37,979 nt of DNA from NCBI GenBank assembly GCA_025965175.1, contig JAOPXL010000025.1:1-37979 (forward strand), written 5' to 3'. The translations under genes were made by a program, and so were the position numbers. The stretch is from Aeromicrobium sp. (GTDB taxonomy: Bacteria; Actinomycetota; Actinomycetes; Propionibacteriales; Nocardioidaceae). Shown one piece after another: positions 11,243-20,813 of the stretch. Position 1 is the stretch's first letter. Each line of letters opens with the position of its first letter. The notes beneath the pieces are model-generated. The model made no database searches and was not told the origin of the DNA. It saw nothing but the letters and a program-made list of their open reading frames with translations.

Positions 11243-11246
<4 letters not shown>
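8976..11246 (-). CDS. treY: Malto-oligosyltrehalose synthase TreY
   Basis: A 756-residue GH13_26 enzyme that isomerises the reducing-end alpha-1,4 bond of maltodextrins to alpha,alpha-1,1, yielding maltooligosyl-trehalose. Visible are STYRLQLRPEFGFDDA at the N-terminus, VVDIVPNHMSIE (85-96), VTGLRVDHPDGLADP (Asp233), WLLVEKILHPGE (Glu260), TTHDTKRSEDTRARL and [20 protein letters not shown]. Its ATG overlaps the stop of the upstream glgX by 4 bases (ATGA), so debranching and trehalose formation are translationally coupled. This is the TreX-TreY arrangement known from many actinobacteria. Confidence 0.96.
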
Positions 11247-13357
<2,111 letters not shown>

Positions 13358-13362
13358 GGGGG

Positions 13363-13374
13363 CTCCTCGAGGAG
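13363..13374 (-). promoter_or_regulatory. Ribosome site inside a 12-bp palindrome in the glgX/treX leader
   Basis: CTCCTCGAGGAG is a perfect palindrome. Its minus-strand GAGGAG half is the Shine-Dalgarno sequence of the TTG start at 13357. Just upstream the transcript also holds G5/C6 runs (about 13380-13392) that could pair with the C5 run next to the start, so alternative folding could affect initiation. Confidence 0.45.
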
Positions 13375-13451
13375 GTGGTGGGGGGACCCCCAGCCAATAC
13401 CCCCGAACGGCGTGCGGCAATCCGACTCCGGTGTGAAGTACGTCGCCGCGC

Positions 13452-15425
13452 CTAGAGCTGCGGGCGCTCGGCCTGCAGCGGAGCGATCGCGGCGGCGACC
13501 GCGGGGTCGCCGAAGAACTCCTCCAACGAGACGGGCAGCGGGATGCGCCAGTTGGGGTACTCGTCGATCGTGCCGGGCAGGTTGGGCTGCCGACGCTCGC
13601 CGACGACGTCGCTGGGCGAGCTCAGCACGAGCCGGGACGCCGCGCGGGCGATGACGGCGTGCAACCCGACGACGGGATCGGCGTCCGTGATCCCCTCGGC
13701 ACGTACCAGGTCCATCAGCGCCGCCCGGTCCGAGGCGGCCGACGCGTACGCCTGCTCAGTCGGCCCGTCCAGCAGGTCGAGCGAGGCGCGCAGACGTACG
13801 TGCTCGGCCTCGAGCCACCCGGTCGCGGTCGGCAGGTCGTGGGTCGTGACACTTGCCATGGTCTCGGGCTCCCAGTCCGCAGGGGGAAGGAACGGCTGCC
13901 CCGGGGCGTCCCAGTCGCGCTCGAACCACAGCACCGCCGAGCTCAGCATCCCCCGCTCGTGCATCGTCTCGGTGACGACGTCCTCGACCGTGCCGAGGTC
14001 CTCGCCGACGATGATGGCTCCGGCTCGATGGGCCTCCAGTGCCAGGACCGCGAGCATCGCGTCGGAGTCGTAGTGGACGTACGTCCCGCGGTGCGCGGGC
14101 TCTCCCGGCGGGATCCACCACAGGCGCCACAGGCCCGCGATGTGGTCGATGCGGATGCCGTCTGCGTGCCGCAGGACGCTGCGGACCACCTCGCGGAACG
14201 GAGCGTATCCGGTCGCCGCCAGCTCGGCGGGCTTCCACGGTGGCAGGCCCCAGTCCTGGCCCAGCTCGTTGAAGGCGTCGGCCGGACAGCCGACCCGCAC
14301 GACGGGCGCGAAGACGTCGCGCTCGGACCACGTGTCGGGCCCGCCGGGGCTGACCCCGACCGGCAGGTCGTGCACGATCCCGACGCTCATCCCGCCCTCG
14401 CGAGCCGCGGCGCGCGCGGCGTCCAGCTGCTCGCGGCACAGGACCTGCAGCCAGACGTGGAACGCGATGCGCTCGGCAAGGTCGACACGGACCTGGGTCA
14501 CGGCGGGCCCGGACGGGTCGTGCAGCGCCTCGGGCCAGTCGCGCCAGTCGCCGCCGTGCTGCTCGGCCAGGGCGCAGAACGTCCCGAACGTCGCCAGCTG
14601 GGCGTCCGGCTCGTATGCCCGCTCGGAGGCCGGGCGGTGGGGCCACAACAGCTCGAGCCCGGCGTGCTTGACGTCCCAGACCGCGTCGTAGTCGATCAGT
14701 GCGGTGTCACGGTCGGGCGTCAGCGCCAGGACCGCGGCCTGCGTGGCGGTGTCCGCGGCGGCGAAGGCAGCGAGGTCGGTCAGCCGCAGGTAGAGCGGGT
14801 TCGCGAACCGCCGGCTCGCCGGCGAGTAGGGCGAGCGCTGGATCGGGTGGGTGGGCGCGACCGCCTCGACGGGGTTGACCAGCATGACCCCGGCGCCCTG
14901 CTCGCTGCCGGCACGGCGGGCGAACTCGGCGAGGTCACCGAAGTCACCCATCCCCCACGACTGCGTCGACCGCAGGGCGTACAGCTGCAGCATCCAACCC
15001 CACGTCGGGGTGATGTCGGGCATCCGCGCGGGGGCCACGATCAGCGTCACGTCCTGCTCGTCGGTCACGACGCGGTGCCACCCCAGCGGCAGGTCGGCGG
15101 GCAGCGAGTTCGCGGCATCGAGCGTCGAGCCGTCCTCCAGGACGACCCGGCCGGGCACCTCCAGCGGCCGCCCGGACCCCTCCAGCACGACGATCGTCGG
15201 CGGCAGGGCCTGGCGGTCACGTCGTGCGCGCGCCAGGTCGAGCTCGCGGGCGATCGCCGCGTCGGACGTAGCGTCGACATCGAGCATGCCGAGCACCGCC
15301 ACGACGAGCGGAGCCTCGATCAGCACCTCGGTGCGGTCCGACCCCTCATAGCTCGTCGCCACCCCGTGCAGGGCGGCGAGATCGGCCAGCGCGTCAGGAA
15401 CGGGTGCGACCATGCGGTCCGGCAT
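13452..15425 (-). CDS. malQ: 4-alpha-glucanotransferase (amylomaltase) MalQ
   Basis: A GH77 enzyme of about 657 residues that transfers glucan segments between maltodextrins. Motifs are TPTWGWMLQLYALRSTQSWG, NPVEAVAPTHPIQRSPYSP (substrate-binding loop), GIRIDHIAGLWRLWWIP (nucleophile Asp), IIVGEDLGTVE (Glu) and SVTTHDLPTATGW (Asp), ending with the conserved NWRIPLPVSLEE. ATG 15425 and ATG 15413 are both possible starts and neither has a strong ribosome site. It lies 94 bp upstream of glgX/treX on the same strand and probably shares its transcript, supplying or recycling short glucans. Confidence 0.92.
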   Translation of the reverse strand: MPDRMVAPVPDALADLAALHGVATSYEGSDRTEVLIEAPLVVAVLGMLDVDATSDAAIARELDLARARRDRQALPPTIVVLEGSGRPLEVPGRVVLEDGSTLDAANSLPADLPLGWHRVVTDEQDVTLIVAPARMPDITPTWGWMLQLYALRSTQSWGMGDFGDLAEFARRAGSEQGAGVMLVNPVEAVAPTHPIQRSPYSPASRRFANPLYLRLTDLAAFAAADTATQAAVLALTPDRDTALIDYDAVWDVKHAGLELLWPHRPASERAYEPDAQLATFGTFCALAEQHGGDWRDWPEALHDPSGPAVTQVRVDLAERIAFHVWLQVLCREQLDAARAAAREGGMSVGIVHDLPVGVSPGGPDTWSERDVFAPVVRVGCPADAFNELGQDWGLPPWKPAELAATGYAPFREVVRSVLRHADGIRIDHIAGLWRLWWIPPGEPAHRGTYVHYDSDAMLAVLALEAHRAGAIIVGEDLGTVEDVVTETMHERGMLSSAVLWFERDWDAPGQPFLPPADWEPETMASVTTHDLPTATGWLEAEHVRLRASLDLLDGPTEQAYASAASDRAALMDLVRAEGITDADPVVGLHAVIARAASRLVLSSPSDVVGERRQPNLPGTIDEYPNWRIPLPVSLEEFFGDPAVAAAIAPLQAERPQL

Positions 15426-15555
15426 CACGACTGGCCACGGACGGCGTGACACCGGCGGCGGCGTACGCCGCACGGGGTCGGACGGCGTCCTGCGGGTCGA
15501 AGGCCACGAGCGCACGCATCAGGGCTGCGCGCGCCAGCAGCAAGGGCTTCGTCAT
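15394..15555 (-). CDS. Possible 53-residue small protein upstream of malQ
   Basis: An ATG-initiated frame (MTKPLLLARAALMRALVAF...) ends with TGA and overlaps the start of malQ by 32 bases in another frame. AGGA lies about 7 bases upstream of its ATG. It could be a translated leader for malQ or chance open frame in GC-rich DNA. I recognise no family. Confidence 0.25.
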   Translation of the reverse strand: MTKPLLLARAALMRALVAFDPQDAVRPRAAYAAAGVTPSVASRDAGPHGRTRS

Positions 15556-15631
15556 GTCGGGTCCTGTCGTCGGCCGGCGCAGGTGCGCCAGGAAGAGCGA
15601 CCCTGACCTACCCCTTTCGCGACCAGTTGAA

Positions 15632-16411
15632 TCACGATCCCGTGAAGGTCGCCTTGCCGGGTCCGTTCTCGACGAACGACGTCATGCCCGCCGTCCGGTC
15701 GTCCGTCGCGAACAGGCCCGTGAACTCGACCCGCTCGATGTCCAGCCCGGACTGCAGGTCGACCTCGAGGCCGCGGTCGACGGCGCCCTTGGCGGCGCGC
15801 AGCGCCAGCGCCGGCCCGCCGACGAACTGCGACGCCCACTCGACGGCCTTGGCGTAGACCTCGTCGGCGGGGTGGAGCTGGTCGACCAGGCCGATCGCCA
15901 GCGCCTCCTGCGCGTCGACGAACCGGCCGGTGTAGATCAGGTCCTTGGCCTTCGAGGGTCCCACCAGACGGGACAGCCGCTGGGTGCCGCCGGCGCCGGG
16001 AATGATCCCGAGGAGGATCTCGGGCTGGCCGAGCTTGGCGTTGTCGGCCGCGAAGCGCAGGTCCGTCGCGAGGGCGACCTCGCAGCCGCCACCGAGCGCG
16101 AAGCCCGTGATGGCCGAGACCGTCGGCTTGCCGATCGCGGCCAGCGCGCGGGTGAAGTCCTGCAGGAGGTGCGCGTGCTTGACCATCGTGGCGTACGGCA
16201 TCGTTGCCATCTCCTTGACGTCCGCGCCGGCCGCGAAGACCCGCTCGCCGCCGTAGACGACGACCGCGGCGATGTCGTCACGCGCGTCGGCCTCCCGCGA
16301 GATCTCGGCGAGCTCGCGCTGCACCTGGGCGTCGAGCGCGTTCATCTTCGGCCGATCGAGACGAATCGTCCCCACGCCTTCGCTGACCTCGAGTCGTACG
16401 AATTCGCCCAC
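15632..16411 (-). CDS. Enoyl-CoA hydratase (crotonase family)
   Basis: A 259-residue crotonase-fold protein predicted to hydrate trans-2-enoyl-CoA. The oxyanion-hole segments are AAGADVKEM (about 60-68) and GFALGGGCEVAL. Both catalytic glutamates are present: Glu111 in GGGCEVAL and Glu131 in GQPEILLGIIPGAGGT. The GTG start at 16411 has GGAGG about 7 bases upstream. It may serve fatty-acid oxidation and, run in reverse, supply crotonyl-CoA from 3-hydroxybutyryl-CoA to Ccr. It stands alone on its strand next to a decayed region. A TATGCT hexamer at 16462-16467 (minus) is a possible -10. Confidence 0.92.
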   Translation of the reverse strand: MGEFVRLEVSEGVGTIRLDRPKMNALDAQVQRELAEISREADARDDIAAVVVYGGERVFAAGADVKEMATMPYATMVKHAHLLQDFTRALAAIGKPTVSAITGFALGGGCEVALATDLRFAADNAKLGQPEILLGIIPGAGGTQRLSRLVGPSKAKDLIYTGRFVDAQEALAIGLVDQLHPADEVYAKAVEWASQFVGGPALALRAAKGAVDRGLEVDLQSGLDIERVEFTGLFATDDRTAGMTSFVENGPGKATFTGS

Positions 16412-16513
16412 GGTGATTCCTCCTGCAGTCGCCTCGGCGCCACGGGACGCCCTCGCGATCGAGCATAGGGGCCTACCGGACGGCCGCCGGGGCTGGTGTC
16501 CGGACGAGGAACA

Positions 16514-16850
16514 CTGGACCGTCGCCCGCTGCTCGTTGCCGACCTGCTCGTGCAGCAAGGTCTCGTGGATCGCACCGGCCGCGGAGTGGACCGCGTACGT
16601 CGCGAAGAGGCCAGCGACGAGCCCGAATCGACAGGAACGGGCCCTGGGCCCAGCTGTCGTCCGTCGCGGGTGCTGTGTGGCGTCCTCCCCCGGGCAGCCA
16701 GCGGGCCAGGACCAGCAGCCCGATGATCGCCTCGGCCCGCCAGACCACCGCCGCGAGACAGCCCTTGGCCTCCGAAGGCGAGGCGAGGTCGAGCCCCCCG
16801 GCGACGAGCATCAGCAGGCCCACCAGCGTGTGGCCGCCACGACGGTGCAG
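16514..16850 (-). pseudogene. Remnant of a membrane transporter, probably MFS
   Basis: On the minus strand, the frame at 16514-16627 reads FGLVAGLFATYAVHSAAGA followed by IHETLLHEQVGNEQRATV. That resembles the late transmembrane helix plus the H-x-V-x-x-x-x-RATV segment common in MFS transporters. A second hydrophobic stretch in a different minus frame (HTLVGLLMLVAGG and AIIGLLVLARWLP, about 16690-16840) may be another piece. No start or continuous frame exists. The relic overlaps the region where the N-terminus of the protease on the other strand should be. Confidence 0.45.
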
Positions 16851-16868
16851 CAGCCCTCCGCCGCCCAT

Positions 16869-17834
16869 CAGCCGCCGTACGGCACGTTCGACGGGCCACC
16901 CGCGACGACCGAGACCACCAAGAGCGAGGCGACCGACGCGACCAGCGCGCAGGAGGTCGGCCTGGTCTACGTCAACACGACCCTCGACTACAGGAAACAA
17001 GGCGGCCGGCACCGGGATGGTCCTGACCTCTGACGGCGAGATCCTGACCAACCACCACGTCGTCGAGGGCGCGACCTCGATCTCTGTCGAGGTCGTCTCG
17101 ACCGGGCAGACGTACGACGCCGAGGTCGAGGGCTACGACTCCACGCACGACGTCGCGGTGCTGCAGCACGTCGGCGCCCCGGGCCTGACCCCCGTCACGA
17201 CCGACACCGCCGAGCAGGTCGCCGCAGGTGACCGCGTGACCGGCGTCGGCAACGCGAATGGTGACGGTGGCGCCGCCAGCGCGGCGGCGGCACCGTCGAG
17301 GCGCCGGACCAGGCGATCACGGTCTCGAGCGAGACCGGTGGCTCCGCGAGTCGGCTCACCGGGCTGATCGAGGTCGACGCCGACATCATCGCCGGGGACT
17401 CCGGGGGCGCGCTCTACGACGCCGACGGCGAGGTCATCGGCATGAACACCGCGGCGTCCAGCGGGACGGCGAACGTCACGGGCTACGCCGTTCCCATCGC
17501 TCGGGCGCTCTCGATCGCCGGCCAGATCGAGGCGGGCACCGCGACCGACACCGTCGTGGTCGGCAACCACGGCTACCTGGGAATCTCCCTGTCGTCGCGG
17601 GTCACGGGCGCCCTGGTGGCCGGGGTCGTGGCGGACTCCCCCGCGGCGGATGCCGGCATCGCGACCGGCAGCACCGTCACGGGCCTCGACGGCGCCTCGA
17701 TCACGAGCGCGGACGCCCTCAGCGAGGCGGTCTCCCGGCTCGCGGTCGGTGACCGCGCCACCGTGGCGTGGACCGACAACGCCGGGCAGGCCCACACTGC
17801 GACGCTGCCCCTCGGCCAGGGGCCGGTGGGGTGA
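16869..17834 (+). pseudogene. Trypsin-like (S1C/HtrA-type) serine protease with PDZ domain, disrupted
   Basis: The pieces together give a secreted or membrane-anchored S1C protease of the common actinobacterial type. The catalytic parts survive: LTNHHVVEGA (His), YDSTHDVAVL (Asp) and IIAGDSGGALYD (Ser). They are followed by a PDZ domain (GYLGISLSSRVTGALVAGVV...VTGLDGASI) and the C-terminal QGPVG. The frame changes twice: once between 16991 and 16996 (TACAGGAAACAAG), and back again near 17275-17289 in a GCGGCGGCGG run. The signal/transmembrane N-terminus is missing; only a linker-like QPPYGTFDGPP...ATSAQE stretch remains. The two shifts compensate each other, so sequencing errors are possible, but the lost N-terminus argues for true decay. 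Confidence 0.8.
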
Positions 17835-17882
17835 GGCGCCCACCTGCAGAGACGACCGGCTCCGGCCCGACGGGCCTGCGGC

Positions 17883-17888
17883 TAGCCT
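17883..17888 (+). promoter_or_regulatory. Leaderless -10 element for the GNAT-NUDIX gene
   Basis: TAGCCT is followed by GAGGTC (6 bases) and the GTG start at 17895. The hexamer and spacing are identical to the PhzF promoter. Confidence 0.55.
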
Positions 17889-17894
17889 GAGGTC

Positions 17895-18752
17895 GTGAGC
17901 CAGACCCTGCGTGACGAAGACCTCGCCCTGGAGCCGACGACGGGGTCCGAGGAGCTCACCGGATTCGCGATCGTCCTCGACGGGGAGCCGGTCGGCACCG
18001 TGGCTCTGCGCACCGAGGAGCCGGGCACGGCGTCGATCCGCTGGAGCTCCCGGCTCGAGCCGTTCGTCATCGCCCGGGCCCTCCGGCTGGCGGTCGACCA
18101 CGCGTTCGGCGACGAGGGGGTCAGCCGGGTCGAGGTGCGTCTCGGGGTCGAGAGAAGCCGCGACATCCGCGCCGCCTCGATCGGCGGCCTGCGCCGGGAG
18201 GGAATCATCCGCACCTCGGGCGACCAGCCCGACCAGGTCCTGATGGCTCGTCTCATCGACGACCCGCCGGCGTACAGCCGCGAGGGCTTCACCGCGATCC
18301 TCAACGCCGGGCTGCCGACCAAGCGGGTCATCAGCCAGGGACTGCTCCATGACGAGCAGGGCCGCGTGCTGCTGTGCGAGCTGACCTACAAGAAGGAGTG
18401 GGACCTCCCGGGCGGCGTCGTCGAGGTCGGCGAGGCACCCTCGATCGGCCTGGTCCGCGAGCTGCAGGAGGAGCTCGGGGTCGCGGTCGACGTGCACGCG
18501 CTCGTGACGGTCAACTGGCTGCCGGCGTGGCGCGGCTGGGACGACGCCTGCATCTTCCTGTTCGACCTCGGGACGGTCGACTCGTCGATCACCGACGGCA
18601 TGACGCTGCAACCCACCGAGATCAAGGCGGTCCACTGGTGCGACGCCGAGACGGTGCGCGCCAAGGGGGCTGCCGCCGCGATCGAGCTGCTCGAGGCCGT
18701 CGCCGCCGGGCCGATGCCGACCTATCGCGAGGCCCCGAAGGCCGCGGAGTAG
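17895..18752 (+). CDS. GNAT-like/NUDIX hydrolase fusion protein
   Basis: A 285-residue two-domain protein. Residues about 20-125 resemble the second half of a RimJ-type GNAT domain (DGEPVGTVALR, then RAASIGGLRREGIIR, which matches the usual N-x-AS-x-x-x-L-x-x-x-GF pattern). Residues about 140-270 are NUDIX with a complete box: Gly174, Glu180, Arg188-Glu189, Glu192-Glu193 and Gly195, in GGVVEVGEAP and RELQEELGV. NUDIX enzymes hydrolyse nucleoside-diphosphate-linked substrates; this one is not identifiable. Whether the GNAT part binds acetyl-CoA is doubtful, because the motif-A loop is not clear. Its stop abuts the stop of the convergent lipoprotein gene with no base between. Confidence 0.85.
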   Translation: MSQTLRDEDLALEPTTGSEELTGFAIVLDGEPVGTVALRTEEPGTASIRWSSRLEPFVIARALRLAVDHAFGDEGVSRVEVRLGVERSRDIRAASIGGLRREGIIRTSGDQPDQVLMARLIDDPPAYSREGFTAILNAGLPTKRVISQGLLHDEQGRVLLCELTYKKEWDLPGGVVEVGEAPSIGLVRELQEELGVAVDVHALVTVNWLPAWRGWDDACIFLFDLGTVDSSITDGMTLQPTEIKAVHWCDAETVRAKGAAAAIELLEAVAAGPMPTYREAPKAAE

Positions 18753-18759
18753 CTACTCC
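18746..18759. repeat. 14-bp perfect palindrome made of two abutting stop codons
   Basis: GGAGTAGCTACTCC is its own reverse complement. It contains TAG of the NUDIX gene (18750-18752) and TAG of the lipoprotein gene (complement of 18753-18755), so the two convergent genes have zero intergenic bases. Confidence 0.9.
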
Positions 18760-19715
18760 TGCGTCAGGCCGCTGTCGGCGCTGACGACGCCGCCGTACTG
18801 CCCCAGCGCCCGCGGCTTGCCGTTGCCGCCGGGGATGTAGAGCAGGACCTGGTGGTAGTAGCGCAGCTTGCCGGAGCCCGAGATGCCTGAGGACAGGAAA
18901 GCCTGCTGCGGCGTCCCCTCGGGCCACGTGACCGTCAGGCCGGGCTGGACGACGTATGTGTCGAGGCGCAGCAGGGTCACGAATGCCAGGGCACCACCGT
19001 CACTCGTGCGCAGGACGTACTTGACGTCGTTGGCGCCCCACGACTGCTGGAACCCCACACCCTTGAGCCCCGAATTGGTCTCCGCAGCCGATCGCATCTG
19101 CTTGATGAACGAGTCGTCGGCGATCTTGCCCGCCTCGGCCGAGTCCGGGGTGCTGAGAACCTTGGCGTAGGCCGTTGCGGCCTCCTTGGGTGACATCGCC
19201 ATGCCCCGGCCGTCGGCCGGCGAGACGGTCAGCGCCGCGCCGCCCTGCGTGCGGATCTCTGGCAGCTGGGTCTCGGCCAACGTCTCGGGGGTCGCGGTCA
19301 GGAGCCAGGGATCGACCGACGACTGGCGCTCGAAGATCTGGACCCGGTTGACGCCGACGCTCTGCTCCCGCACGACGGCGTAGAACCACAGCGGGTACTT
19401 CGTGAACCTGGGCGTCAGGACATCAGTGACCTCGACCGCCGCGGTGTCCTCCTTCTGCGTCTTCGCGAGCCGCTGCGACACCTCGAACGAGCCCGAGTCG
19501 ATCGCGAGGACCGCCCCGCTCTCGACGGTCGACAGCGGTTTGGCGTCGAGCAGCTCGATCGCGGTGTTGCGGACCTTGCGGTAGCGGTCGAAGACCGCCG
19601 TGACCTCGGCCTGGCCCGCGGACTCCTTCTCGACCTTGACCGCGCCGCGGTCGTGCGGGACGGCGCACGCGGCGAGAACCAGGGAGCCGGCCAGGGCCAG
19701 CGCGAGCTTCCTCAT
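18753..19715 (-). CDS. Putative lipoprotein of unknown function
   Basis: A 320-residue exported protein. The N-terminus MRKLALALAGSLVLAACAV is a lipoprotein signal peptide with lipobox LAAC (Cys17). The mature part is soluble, rich in beta-strand-like segments, and has no motif I recognise. Similar proteins of this size recur in Nocardioides-type genomes next to membrane proteins. Its ATG overlaps the stop of the upstream membrane-protein gene by 4 bases (ATGA), so the two are translationally coupled and probably act together at the membrane. Confidence 0.85.
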   Translation of the reverse strand: MRKLALALAGSLVLAACAVPHDRGAVKVEKESAGQAEVTAVFDRYRKVRNTAIELLDAKPLSTVESGAVLAIDSGSFEVSQRLAKTQKEDTAAVEVTDVLTPRFTKYPLWFYAVVREQSVGVNRVQIFERQSSVDPWLLTATPETLAETQLPEIRTQGGAALTVSPADGRGMAMSPKEAATAYAKVLSTPDSAEAGKIADDSFIKQMRSAAETNSGLKGVGFQQSWGANDVKYVLRTSDGGALAFVTLLRLDTYVVQPGLTVTWPEGTPQQAFLSSGISGSGKLRYYHQVLLYIPGGNGKPRALGQYGGVVSADSGLTQE

Positions 19716-20710
19716 GAGTCGTCCTCCTCGTCCACGATCTCGAACTCGGCCAGCTCTGCCTCGCTGACCTCGTGCTCGACACCGTCCTCGTCGACGTAGA
19801 CGTAGAGGACCTGCTCGGAAGCGGGCGTCGCGGCGGCGACGTTGGCGACGTCGGCCGCGGTCAGCACGCCCGGCACGGACGGAGCCGGTCCGGTCGGCGC
19901 CACGGAGTCGGGGTCGTGCACGGCCTCGTCGGCCGGCGCGGGTTCGGTCACGGGTCTGGGGGCGGCCTCCTCCTCGACGACCTCTTCGACGACCTCCTCG
20001 ACGACCTCGAAGTCACCGGCCTCCTCGGCCGTGATCTCGTGCTCGACACCGTGCTCGTCGACGTACACGTAGACCACGTCCTCCTCGACCTCGTCCTCCC
20101 AGTCGTCCCAGTCCTCGTCGCGGCCACGGCGGACCAACAGACCCAGCCAGACCGTGCCGACGCCGAGCAGCAGCATGCCGGCGCCCTTGGCGAAGCCGCC
20201 CTCGACGCCGTACGCCATCGTGACCTCGAGGCCCGTCAGGTTGGACGAGCCGACCGACAGGATCGCGAGCGAAACGGTCTCGTCGGGCAACCGGGTGCTG
20301 ATGCTCGCGCCACCGAGGCCCGCCGAGCTGGCGATCCACCAGTCGACCGCGGTCGGGGCTCCGGGCAGGTTGGCCGCGCCATCCACGTTGCGGGTCGTCA
20401 GCCTCCACGGCCTCTTGAACGACGTGACCTCGAGCCGGCCGGTCCGGCGGACGAAGTCGGCGACGTCGACCGAGTTGCCGAGCCCCACGAAGATCGGCTT
20501 GCGGACCGGCACCTCGGCCAGGACGTCGACTTGCACGTCGGCCCACGTGATGACCTTGGGTGCCGTGACGACCGCGGTCTCGTCAGTCTCGATCGCGTGC
20601 GGACCCGTCGTGAAGCGGCTGTCCGGGCCGAGCAGCACCATGACGACCGCGCCGAGGACCGCGACGAGCACGCCGAGCACGGACAGCGCCCAGCCCAGCT
20701 TCGTCCGCAT
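19712..20710 (-). CDS. Membrane protein with acidic cytoplasmic tail and duplicated YVYVDE motif
   Basis: A 332-residue protein from ATG 20710, with GGAAG 8 bases upstream; ATG 20725 is the alternative. One membrane segment lies near the N-terminus (LGWALSVLGVLVAVLGAVV), followed by an extracytoplasmic domain of about 160 residues, then a second segment (AGMLLLGVGTVWLGLLV). The cytoplasmic tail is strongly acidic (DEDWDDWEDEVEED, VVEEVVEEVVEEEAA). It contains the motif YVYVDEHGVEHEITAEEAG and, some 90 residues later, YVYVDEDGVEHEVSEAEL. The copies are also similar in DNA, suggesting a recent duplication. Function is unknown; the coupled lipoprotein downstream is the obvious partner. Confidence 0.8.
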   Translation of the reverse strand: MRTKLGWALSVLGVLVAVLGAVVMVLLGPDSRFTTGPHAIETDETAVVTAPKVITWADVQVDVLAEVPVRKPIFVGLGNSVDVADFVRRTGRLEVTSFKRPWRLTTRNVDGAANLPGAPTAVDWWIASSAGLGGASISTRLPDETVSLAILSVGSSNLTGLEVTMAYGVEGGFAKGAGMLLLGVGTVWLGLLVRRGRDEDWDDWEDEVEEDVVYVYVDEHGVEHEITAEEAGDFEVVEEVVEEVVEEEAAPRPVTEPAPADEAVHDPDSVAPTGPAPSVPGVLTAADVANVAAATPASEQVLYVYVDEDGVEHEVSEAELAEFEIVDEEDDS

Positions 20711-20813
20711 CTGCCCGCTTCCCATCACCGCATCACGGTCGTGACGCCGCCCCGACCCTACCGCTGCGGACGTCCAGATCAGGTGAGGTGACGGGTATCG
20801 CTGCTCACGACCA

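Noticed and set aside
16473-17051. 192-residue minus-strand frame taken as an intact membrane protein
   Set aside because: Only part is hydrophobic, the ends have no conserved look, and it crosses protease-coding sequence; it is better read as relic sequence.
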